From contig CAKAKS010000034.1 in assembly GCA_916700875.1 (NCBI GenBank), positions 13,536,195-13,600,194 on the forward strand: a stretch of DNA of 64,000 bases, read 5' to 3'. The notes below the pieces were generated by a model. The model did not search any database. It saw only the letters and a program-made list of their open reading frames with translations, and was not told the origin of the DNA. Within the stretch, counting starts at the first letter, position 1. Each line of letters begins with the position of its first letter. The stretch is from Sebastes aleutianus (lineage: Eukaryota > Chordata > Actinopteri > Perciformes > Sebastidae). The translations under genes were made by a program, and so were the position numbers. Of this stretch, positions 28,101-37,061 are shown piece by piece.

Positions 28101-28606
28101 TGCTGGAAAAAGCTTATCTCACCCTTTAACAACCAGCTAGCAGCCTGCTAGCAGCGTTAGCTACCTGTTAGCTATGTAGCTAATGTGGCTGACAGCAGTG
28201 ACAGCTAACAGCTAACAAGCTAACTAACGGCTAACCGACTAAAAACCGCGAGATTATAATAAAACCGCGAGATTATAATAAAAGTATAAATACCTTTGAA
28301 GAATTTGAGGCCCATTCCGTAGAGCTCCAGCAGAGGAAAGCCCCATTTCCTCTCTATGGCAGACCTGGCTGTCTCTCCATCTTCTCCTCCTTCTTCTCCT
28401 CCGTCTGCCGCGGCTCCACCCGGCGTGTCGGCGTCGGTCTCCGGCTCCTCCGCGGGTTTGTTGTTGGGCTCCGGCTCCTGTTCGACCTGGAGCTGCTCCT
28501 GCTCGCCCTCCGGGTCCGGACTGAGAGTGAGGCCGTCGATGGAGACTTCGAGCCGGCTGGAAGTCGCGCTGTCGAGGTCGCCGCTCTGAACCTCTGTCGC
28601 CATCAT
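19108..28606 (-). CDS. acbd3: Acyl-CoA binding domain containing 3 (Golgi adaptor, GCP60)
   Basis: Eight coding exons: 28294-28606, 24493-24634, 23728-23868, 23407-23565, 22949-23123, 21717-21963, 20792-21079 and 19108-19322. Phases close to 559 aa (human about 528). Order: acidic/proline-rich N-terminus (1-80); acyl-CoA-binding-protein fold (about 85-170, with GKAFHPTYEEKLRLVALHKQ and VGFFDVLGNDRR); Glu/Arg coiled coil (about 188-250); Gln-rich helix (252-325, [20 protein letters not shown]); acidic linker; C-terminal GOLD domain (about 415-559, ending SLWRSKSVYYRVYYTR). In the family the Q region recruits PI4KB and the GOLD domain binds giantin at the Golgi. The start is MMATEVQ; the second Met (28603) is equally possible. 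Exon 7 has a NAGNAG acceptor, giving 559 or 558 aa. Intron 1 is rich in repeats. Confidence 0.96.
19560..19870 (+). repeat. Dispersed fish repeat in acbd3 intron 7
   Basis: The stretch from about caacgtcgtggtagcgac to agtcgccccctgctggc looks like a dispersed element I recognise from teleost genomes. It includes gggaccataatttactaaa and gtttactgaggtaataaatc. No second copy lies in this window, so the call rests on recognition rather than comparison. Confidence 0.45.
22321..22815 (+). mobile_element. Dispersed TIR-type repeat, copy 2, in acbd3 intron 5
   Basis: Same family as 1-360. The left end (ggctacatccacactaatac) is present here, so this copy shows the start missing from copy 1. The shared interior includes tgtaaacaggaagcag, tgagcatgtaggcagta and gtcgaggctgatgt. 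The right end is diverged (aaacgaaaacggcgtcaac). No coding capacity. Confidence 0.65.
23961..24421 (+). mobile_element. Non-autonomous DNA element in acbd3 intron 2
   Basis: The left end (aaggaacagtgtgtagg, then atctggcggtatctagcag) and the right end (ttaatgtcctttaaaag) fit a common fish short element whose ends read like cctttaaa...tttaaagg. The interior is unique here. It has no coding capacity. Confidence 0.5.
25227..26143 (+). mobile_element. Non-autonomous TIR element in acbd3 intron 1
   Basis: The ends are inverted: left ttaaaggtcccacatcatg, right caatatgggaccttaa. The length is about 917 bp. The interior carries short unrelated open frames only. It resembles the fish element family that begins ttaaaggtccca. 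Confidence 0.6.
26143..28110 (+). repeat. Tandem array, about 288-bp unit, in acbd3 intron 1
   Basis: The landmark gcctgctaggatgcatatag occurs near 27300, 27590 and 27880 (spacing about 290) and also near 26605. The landmark atagatgttatagctggtt occurs near 26145, 27450, 27737 and 27987. The landmark ccacacatgcaca recurs many times between 27030 and 28090. Copies vary by deletion. A LINE-like tail (ggattaataaagttgtttg followed by repeated gaatt) at 26965-27006 sits between the first and later copies. Confidence 0.75.
28242..28279. repeat. Perfect 19-bp direct repeat beside the acbd3 exon 1 donor
   Basis: The 19-mer beginning aaaaccgcgagattata occurs twice without a gap, 28242-28260 and 28261-28279. 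It ends 14 bases from the splice donor of acbd3 exon 1 (exon edge at 28294). Confidence 0.85.
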
Positions 28607-28682
28607 GTACAGAGACTGACTGACTGTCAGCTGAAGCGGCCACGTACCTACTTCCGGTTTACACTTGGCGGAAGTTCCGGGA
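28607..28682 (-). promoter_or_regulatory. acbd3: acbd3 proximal promoter with paired ETS-type sites
   Basis: Two ETS-core motifs in opposite orientation lie 44-69 bp upstream of the start codon: acttccgg at 28650-28657 and gcggaagt at 28668-28675. Paired ETS sites are common in TATA-less housekeeping promoters. A T-tract follows on the plus strand from 28686. The transcription start is not determined. Confidence 0.45.
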
Positions 28683-28978
28683 GATTTTTTTTTTTTTTTT
28701 TTTTCTTCGATGTAAATAATGACGATGCTTTAACCTGATAGGAGACATATTTACAGAAAATATACATGTATATATATATTATAATAATAATATAAAAATA
28801 ATATATATACACCTGGGACTGTTATAAAACAGATTTTCATTCCCATATTTAGTTCTATTTTTAGAGCAACATAATAATGTAATTTAATGTTATTTTTTAA
28901 TTCACTTTCACTTCATATTACTCTAACATTTAATTTTCATTAAATTATTATTAAATATTATATTATATTGTTATTTTT

Positions 28979-29030
<52 letters not shown>

Positions 29031-29570
29031 ATTCATATTAATAATTCATATTAATTATATTATATAAAATTATTATCCATTACATTATTATTAAATTCTA
29101 ATTTTCATTTAATTAAATTTTAGTATGGTAGTATTTAATTCCCCTGGAATAAATCTCACTGTCTTTTAAATCAGCTTAAGCTTCCGGGAGCTTCTTTTTT
29201 TTCTTCGATGTAAATAATGACGACGCTTTAAACCGATAGGAGAAATATTTACAGAAAAGAAAAATATATATATAATAATAATAATATAAAAAATAATATA
29301 TATACACTTGGGACTGTTATAAAAACAGATTTTCACTCATATATTTAGTTCTTTTTTTAAAGCAACATAATAATTATTAATAAATAATGATATTACTCAG
29401 GAAATAATGTGATTCACACAGCAAATTTCATTTTCATTAAATTATTATTAAATTATATTAATAATTGATATTAATTATATTATATTATATTATTATGAAT
29501 TATATTATTATTAAATTATAATTTTAATTTCATTTGATTTTAGTATGGTTGTATTTATTACCCCTGGAAA
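28678..29570 (+). repeat. About 500-bp tandem duplication upstream of acbd3
   Basis: The first unit starts near 28678 (ccgggagattttt, then cttcgatgtaaataatgacg). The second starts near 29187 (ccgggagcttctttt, then cttcgatgtaaataatgacg). Both continue with aggaga.atatttacagaaaa, a TA/TAA-rich stretch and gggactgttataaaa. The distal parts (attttagtatggt.gtatttaat/tta.t.cccctgga) also match (about 29120 and 29540). TA microsatellite runs lie at 28975-29030. Confidence 0.75.
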
Positions 29571-32090
29571 AAGTCATGTATACACACATTATGTCATGTC
29601 TTCAATGTTCTTTTTACTGCTAAAGAATTCATCTTTGTCTGTACATGTACTGAATATTTGCATTTTTATAATAAGAAATTCTTTTAAAAAAATAATACAG
29701 ATGTTAGAAGAAGCTAATAATTACTTCAATGTTTAATATGACGACCAACAAATAATTGATAAATAATATAATAAATTGGTCAATTCGGACACACACCGTC
29801 TTTTTACAGGCCACATAGATTTTATTTTATTTATTTATTTATTTTTAATCTCACTGTCTTTTAAATCAGCTTAAGCTTTTTTGTCCATCAGGACATATTT
29901 GTCTTGCAGCCAGATGAAACATAGAACACACACTAAAAAAAAAAAAAAAATACATTAAACATAATAAAATCATAAAACATAAAAGGCTATTAAAAGCAAT
30001 TCAAAAGCTAAATATTTTCTTAAAATGTGTTGTAGAATATATTAAGACGATGACTTGTCAGTTTTGGCCTCTTTTTATTTTTCAAATATATCACAAAAGA
30101 CAAATACAACTTGAACATAAGACAGTTACATGTAAGTCAAGTTCCTGTCCATCCCCATAATACCCCCCGTCCCCAAAGAACTGGACCATTATGACATTTG
30201 CGTACAGCCAGACACCCATACACAAATACACCTAAATACTTGGGAGGATGGATGGATTTCTGCTAATTTCTTTTAGTAAAAATGAATTTTAGCATGACCA
30301 ATACTGGATTTTTAAGGCTGATAACAAGATCAACATTTGAGGGTTTTAATATGATAGCAATATATTGGCTGGCAGTCCTTTGTTTTATAATCACAAACTA
30401 CAAACTATGGACAAACTAATGGGGACACAGTTGCTAAATGACCTAAAACATATCTTTGGCATCCTGACATTTCTTGTTACACTGATGCCAAATTTTTAGT
30501 TTTGTTTTTTATAAGCTAATAGCGATTGTAGATGTATCAGCTTGGATGATTTATTGATCCAGCTCTAATGTGAATAGGCTTTATTGCAGTAACATTCACA
30601 ATTCTGTGCTTAGAAGATGTGCACACTCAACAACAATCATCACACCCAACTACTGCTTGTGATAATATTAATGTGCCTATAAATGTACTATAGCTCCTTA
30701 AAACATCCCTCAAATACACAAAGACTGAACTCATAACAAAGACCCATAAGACAGCTGTCATTTTAACATATACCTGCAAACTTGTGAGGACAATTTACTT
30801 GTCTGTCTGCAGGTTTAAATGTATAGTGATCAGGTCAAACTGTGGGTTAAACGGTGGTCAGACTTTAAAGGTGTGAACATGCTTTTGTTTGTGTCTACAG
30901 AGTCAGCTGCCAACTGGAAATGGCCAGTAGAAATCCCAAAGTGTTTTTACTGTTTGATGTTTGAGAGTGCAGTCTGTGAACTACCAGCATGAGTCAAAGT
31001 GGAACTGTGTTCTTTTAATCTTATTTGAAAGTCAAAATTTTTATCATGAGCTGCCATGAATGTACGAGGCATTTACTGTTCATTCCAGGAGATGTGGATA
31101 ACTTTCAGAAAACATTGTCTTTGTCCATTACAAAAGATCAGGAACTTCAACAGCCTGATTTTAGCATAGCAATCTGGTCTGTGCACACAGGCAATACCCA
31201 ATTAGGCCCCTCAGACAAAGCAGCATGTGAACTGTGAATGTCTTTACTGACGAGCACATCCTACCTGAACGATGCTGTATGTGTCAAAGCACGGAGATCA
31301 ATACGTGCTGTTGTGGATGTGAAATGACACAATGGCTGTCAAGGGATCAACTAGAAAATATATTTTTTTAGGTCCTTGCTACAGGTTTCTTTCAGGAGCA
31401 TGATAGTTTAAAGCTAACACAATCTACTCCACAATAACTTAAACCAGCTTCATCACATAAATCATATGAGAATGCAGTTAAAAGTCTGGCAATCACTTTA
31501 TATTGCAACATGTCCCCCACACCCAAGTAATTAAATATGATGCATAGAATTGAACCTATAATTGCTATAAAAAGTATGTAAGAAATTTCACTCTGACATA
31601 AGAAATGAGCTTGGACTCTTATTTGCAGTACATGTAACCATTAAAGCTCATTCTCGTCCAAATATGTGTGAACAAATTAGTCCGTCTGTGGTGCTAACCC
31701 ACTTCTTGACTTGATCCCCCTCTGAATGAATTGAAGGTGACCCATTCAAAAACAAGTACTTTTGAACTGAGGTTTGTGTATTGAGATCGTTGCCACTGAA
31801 AGGGGGCAGGAAGCATTATTTCCTTCCCTACATGCATCAATGTGAAGGATCAGACATCTAAAAGACCTGAATCTTTATAAAGTATAACTTATATTCTTTG
31901 ACATTTAAGTCTAAAAGGGGGAGGAAAAAAAAAATCACAAAGAAAAATGATAACCCTGTAAGAACACATGTCTAGATGCAGAATCACAGCCAGAATACAA
32001 GACTTAAACACATTTTGAGTCAGAATCACCTTTATTGGCCAAGTAATGTATTTACACAGAAATAGCAAGGAACAAGAGCAACACTTTGCA
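29571..32090. other. Intergenic DNA between acbd3 and mixl1
   Basis: AT-rich DNA with no supported exon. A short A-tract is at 29935-29950 and a TTTA run at 29822-29848. The stretch tttattggccaagtaatgt near 32030 is the edge of a repeat that recurs near 32748. Nothing else was recognised. Confidence 0.35.
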
Positions 32091-32099
32091 ATTCCTAAT

Positions 32100-32886
32100 T
32101 TATTTACTTTTTGCAATTCCTAATTTGTATTTATTTATTTATTTGTTGGACAAATAAAGGTAGATGATGAATGACTTATACTTTAAGTTATTTAAAAACA
32201 TGTATTTATTTATTTATTTAGTGTCTTCCTGCTATACTAATAAAATATACTTAATATGTGTATCCTTCTCTATATCATATATTTCATTACTGAAATTTTG
32301 TATACTTTTTGCAATTCATAATTTTTTATTTATTTATTTATTTGTTGGACAAATAAAGGTAGATGATAATGATGAATGACTTATCCTTTGAGTTATTTAA
32401 AAACATTTATTTATTTTGTGTCTTCCTGCTATAATAATAAAATATACTTAATATATGTAGCCTTCTCTGTCATATTTTTCATTACTGAAATTTGTTTATA
32501 CTTTTTGCAATTCATAATTTTTATTTATTTATTTGTTGGGCAAATAAAGGTAGATGATGAATGACTTATCCTTCAAGTTATTTAAAAACATTTATTTATT
32601 TTGTGTCTTCCTGCTATACTAATAAAATATACTTAATATATGTAGCCTTCTCTATATCATATATTTCATTACTGAAATTTTGTACACAAACACCTAATGC
32701 ATACAGAGCATAGGAAACTGGACACATCACATAATGTATTGTAATTTTATTGGCCAAGTAATGTATTTACACAGAAATAGAAATAACAGCTAGGAACAAG
32801 AGCAACACTTTGCAATTCATTTTTTATTAACTTTTTGCAATTCATAATTTGTATTTATTTATTTATTTGTTGGACAAATAAAGGTA

Positions 32887-32919
<33 letters not shown>

Positions 32920-33030
32920 TGACTTATCCTTAGTTATTTAAAAACATTTATTTATTTAGTGTCTTCCTACTATACTAATAAAATATACTTAATATATGTA
33001 GCCTTCTCTATATCATATATTTCATATACA
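32100..33030 (+). repeat. Tandem array, about 190-bp unit, upstream of mixl1
   Basis: At least four copies. The landmark ggacaaataaaggtagatga occurs near 32148, 32346, 32538 (with one change) and 32873. The landmark gtgtcttcct.ctatactaat occurs near 32220, 32416, 32601 and 32960. Spacing is about 190-198 bp, with an insertion before the last copy. The array includes TTTA runs and a GAT run at 32888-32918. Confidence 0.8.
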
Positions 33031-33299
33031 AACACCATGCAATGCATACAGTGCATAGGAAACTGGCCACATAACATAGTGTATTGATTGATCCTTCAAT
33101 CCCTTGTTGGAATATGTTTATATTCTTTGCAAAGTAATATGAACTTTGACTGGAGATTATGAGATACAGCAGAAAACTGTATTAACTTCGGTTGAGCCTT
33201 ATAGTAGGACTCTAACACGTCGAGGAAATGGCTGTCTCTCTTTGAAGGTCTACAGGTCCATTATTGCTTCATCCATTCCAAAGCGGATAAATGTTTTCA

Positions 33300-33551
33300 C
33301 TGCCGATGTGTATTGAGCATGCAGATTCCATTAAAACCCCTTTAAAGGAGACCTGCGGCCGCTCCAGGTGTGATGCCTTCACACCTCCAGGCGGCCTGCA
33401 GACGTCTGAAGTCGGTGTGCGGCCTCTCCAGTGCCAGCCGGCACCGATGGCTGCCCCATTCACACATACAGGCATCACTACCTTTGATCGCGAGGAGGAT
33501 TTAACCCCAGCGAGAGGCCAAAAAACTCAGTCAGTCGCTGGAAATAAGTCG
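33300..33551 (+). promoter_or_regulatory. mixl1: mixl1 promoter-proximal motif cluster (FoxH1, Smad, T-box)
   Basis: Seen directly: TGTGTATT at 33307-33314 matches the FoxH1 consensus. AGGTGTGA at 33366-33373 and TCACACCT at 33379-33386 form a perfect 8-bp inverted pair with a 5-bp spacer, each equal to the T-box half-site. AGACGTCT within 33399-33408 contains two Smad-type AGAC/GTCT boxes. Mix-type genes are known targets of Nodal/Activin (Smad2/3 with FoxH1) and of Eomes/VegT-type T-box factors, so the combination fits. ATTTAA at about 33499 and a CTCAGTC initiator-like sequence near 33527 could mark the core promoter. The function is inferred. Confidence 0.5.
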
Positions 33552-35980
33552 ATGAGGAAGATGTCTTCACTTCATGGGAATATGAATCATTTCCAGATGT
33601 ATCACGAGGGAGCTCTGCAGATAAACAGCATGGTGAACTCAGGTAGGTGGCTGGGAGCTAAACTATCCTTTTGTGACCAATTGTGTATAGTAACACACAC
33701 CACTGGTCTACCACGGTTTTTACACCTGGTTCTGTGCGTAATTTACGCACAAGTCCAGAGCCAGTTTGTGACTACACTGTAAGAAATTTTAAATTTTTTG
33801 TCTGTATTTCAAAATGACAGAAAAAAAATGTAAAAATGACATGTTTCATTTGTGATTTATATGTAAATGGTCTTAGATGTACAGTAATTATCTGTATTTA
33901 AGCGTTTCTTGATCATTTTTAAAGATAATTATTCAGTTTTTTAGAGGTTTATGACTCTATTTTAACAATTAATTTATGTTAGAAGAAAAGGATTTCATGG
34001 AATTCTAAAAATATTTCTTCTAAAAATACCGATTTCTTTTTGCAAAACTTCTGAGTTGATTTAAATTTGGGCTTTTGCAACGTAAAATTACAAGTTTCAT
34101 TTGTCATTTATATGTTAATGGTCTTAGATTTACAGTGTATGACTATTCTAACAATAAATATATGTTAAAAGTAAAATATTTCTTGTAAAATTACAGTAAT
34201 AAAGGCTAATTATAAAAAGATAATTACTGTTTTTTGTGTAATTAGTGTGTTTAATCTTCTTAATGCAACAGTCTTTATGTTTTCTTTTCAGATTATGGAG
34301 CCCCAGATGTTTCAAACTACTTCAACCCTGCAAACTCTGTGCCGAGGGCGGATAAATGCGTGGCCATACTGACCCACAGGAGAAAGAGGACCAACTTCAC
34401 CATGCAGCAAATTGAGGTGCTGGAGAAAGTTTACTCAGACACCAAATATCCTGACATCTACCTGCGAGAGAGACTGGAGGCTCTGACTGGGCTACCGGAG
34501 TCTAGGATTCAGGTAATGTATTTATAATAATTAATAGCGATTAAAGGATGAATCCAAGAATTATTTTTCAATATGCTATCAAGTGAATATTGTCACATTA
34601 AACCGCCTTAAGCTATTGTAAATTGTTAAAACTGTCCTCTCGTTTTCCACACACACACATTTCAGGTGTGGTTTCAGAACAGAAGGGCCAAGTCTCGTCG
34701 CCAGGTTGGCTCATCAGGGTCCATGAAGGTCGCCAACTCGCCAGCAGCTGGTGCCTTCAGCCAGCTCCAGAGCAGGATGGGCCCAGAGAAAGGTAATTAT
34801 TACAGTCACCAAGTGATGGAAGATGTATTCAGATATTTTACTTAAGTAAAAGTACCAATACCAGTGTAGAAAAACTGTTACAAGTAAAACTCCAACATTT
34901 AAAATTGTTCTGAAGTAAAAGCATTTTAGCATTAAAATATACCTGAAGTACCAAATGTGAAAGTTCTCATTATGCCGATAGCACCAAGTCAGAATAATGT
35001 ATGACATCATGGGATTATAATCATTCATAAATTAATCAAAGTATCACTATGTTACAGCTGGTAAACATGGAGCTAATTTTAATTTAACTCTATATACTGC
35101 CATGTACCTCAATCTATAATAACATGTCACATTGTACAGAAATTGGAAATAGTTGTAGTTTTTCCCACAAAAAAATGTTTTCGTACTTAGTCACATTAGA
35201 TAATTAATATGGCAATTTGCTGCTGAAATGTGTTCCTTAATATCTTTCTACACTTGATTTAGGGTCACCTAAGTTTATATAATGTTTCTTGGAAACTACT
35301 TCTCTCTCCAGCGTAGGGAAATGAGTAAAAGAGCAATGTAAAAACCCAACATTTCTTTTGTTTCAGAACTAATTCCTTCACTCTTCTTCTCTCTTTCAGT
35401 TTATGACAACAACCATGGAGCCGAGGCACACCGGATAGGAGGTTTTGGACTGGAGGACACTTTCAGACCTACACTGCACCAAAACACAGATGACACACAC
35501 AGAACCAGTATGCCCACCAAACCCAGCAGCTACGAACACACGCCCCTCTCCTGCATCTACGACAAGGAGGGAACCAGAGTGAAGCCCGAGCAGATGCAAC
35601 GGCGGGAGCTGAGCGTTAACGTCCCGTGCTGTAACGTCCATCTGTACCCCAAGGAGAGTGAGCATCATCCCAAGATCGAAGCCAACGTGGCCGCCAACCA
35701 GGGTGCAAAGGTTCTGGTGGAGTACGACAACTTCCCACCAAACAAGACCATCGGACCAGAGATGAAAGTTGTGATTCCTCCCATCCCCAGCCAGAATAAC
35801 TTCAGCAGGTCATCACCGAAGGATAACGGATGTCAAATCCAGCAGTATCCGTGCGTGAGGGCCACAGGGGACCGGTTCAGTCACTTCTCCCCGATCCACA
35901 CCACTGAGGCACAGGACTTCACCGACTCAGATTCCGACTGGGAAACCGAGGCCATGGCTGGCTTTGGTGGCTTCATGTGA
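33552..35980 (+). CDS. mixl1: Mix paired-like homeobox transcription factor
   Basis: Four exons: 33552-33642, 34292-34512, 34666-34792 and 35400-35980, all GT-AG, 339 aa. The paired-class homeodomain spans about residues 59-118 (start HRRKRTNFT, helix 3 VWFQNRRAKSRR). It has Gln at position 50 and an intron between codons 46 and 47, just before VWFQ, as in human MIXL1. The acidic C-terminus ends DSDSDWETEAMAGFGGFM, comparable to the SWEEHIF-type tail of MIXL1 used in Smad/FoxH1-related activation. Mix factors drive mesendoderm and endoderm under Nodal; the zebrafish orthologue is bonnie and clyde. The start is uncertain: 33552 is taken because the region upstream looks regulatory. An in-frame ATG at 33291 would give 426 aa, and 33561 gives 336 aa. 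Confidence 0.9.
34805..35080 (+). repeat. Dispersed fish repeat in mixl1 intron 3
   Basis: It begins agtgatggaagatgtattc, then agatattttacttaagtaa. The same kind of start is seen at 62651-62710 (agtggtggaagaagtattc, then taagtaaaagta). It resembles a frequent teleost repeat. The right boundary is approximate. Confidence 0.6.
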
Positions 35981-36072
35981 TGTATTATAAGAGCTGATAT
36001 AAGACAGCTACGTGTATCATAAGAGGCCGCAAGTTTGCGTAAAAGGATTTTTTTTATTTATTGTAAAATAGT

Positions 36073-36130
36073 AATAAAATGTTGATTGTAAAAAAAAAAA
36101 AAATGTTGATTGGTTATGTCTGTTAATAAA
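36073..36130 (+). terminator. mixl1: mixl1 polyadenylation signals
   Basis: AATAAA occurs at 36073-36078 and at 36125-36130, 93 and 145 bp after the stop codon. A 13-base A-tract at about 36091-36103 lies between them in genomic DNA. Either signal would give a short 3' UTR. Confidence 0.55.
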
Positions 36131-36164
36131 AGACTAAAAACTAGAAATACTGCTTTGCAATATG

Positions 36165-37061
36165 TTTAATATAAAAAGACGGAAACATTTATATACAATT
36201 GCCCTGAGGCACTCTCATATACAACTTTACAAAACTGAAAAAGGAGATTCTCTAGGAAAAAACTGTCGACTTGAATATTTGGGGCTTACATCAGTGATGC
36301 AGGCTTAGTGTGGGGGGGTTGCAGCAACAGCCATGCCAACTATGGAAATGCTAAGATCATCTTAGGGAGTAAAAGGCATCAAAACCCCAGAGTTCTCCTT
36401 TATAAAAATACCAAAATCTCTTTTCAGTGCACACAAAAATTACAAAAGCCATTTCTGAATACACAGCAGAAATGTCGACAATAGTCCTAGTAATCAGAGA
36501 TATTGTACAATTATCTACAATAAACAATTTTTATAAAACATTCTTTAGCCTCCCTGTGCTTACCGTCAGTGGAGCAACAGAACACAACACTTACAGGGTT
36601 AAACTTTTAGAGATAGCAAAATATTGTTTCATAACCATACACACCTACTCAAAAATAAATAAATATGGACTATAAAAACTGTAAGAATCAATGTTTGGCA
36701 CATGAAACCAATAAATAACCATTGAGAGTTTGGAGATGTGGATTTGTGGTGATTGCTAACGGTTCTTTCAGATTTGTGTTCGATTGGGTGCACCAACATT
36801 TTCATACAATAAAACGGGTGGGTAAAATACTTATGACATCCTCCCTCCCTTCAGCACCAAGCTGCGGGAGTCTGAACAGTCGTTTCACTGGGACATCCAG
36901 ATTCAGATTGTATGGTGGTGGTCCACAACATCCACATGAGCTTTTGTGTTTGCAGTCTTGTATCAGTTCAGGTGAAAGCACCACCTTAAAAAAAGACGAT
37001 ATTAATGGACCGCATCTCTGTGTGTGCATGCACCTGTGTGTGGTGTGGATGGTGCGGGTAC
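36165..37061 (-). other. lin9: Putative 3' UTR of lin9
   Basis: This follows the lin9 stop codon. A minus-strand ATTAAA (tttaat at 36165-36170) is the best candidate signal. A tttatt at about 36055-36062 would extend the transcript into the mixl1 3' UTR. No other gene is seen in the stretch. Confidence 0.4.
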
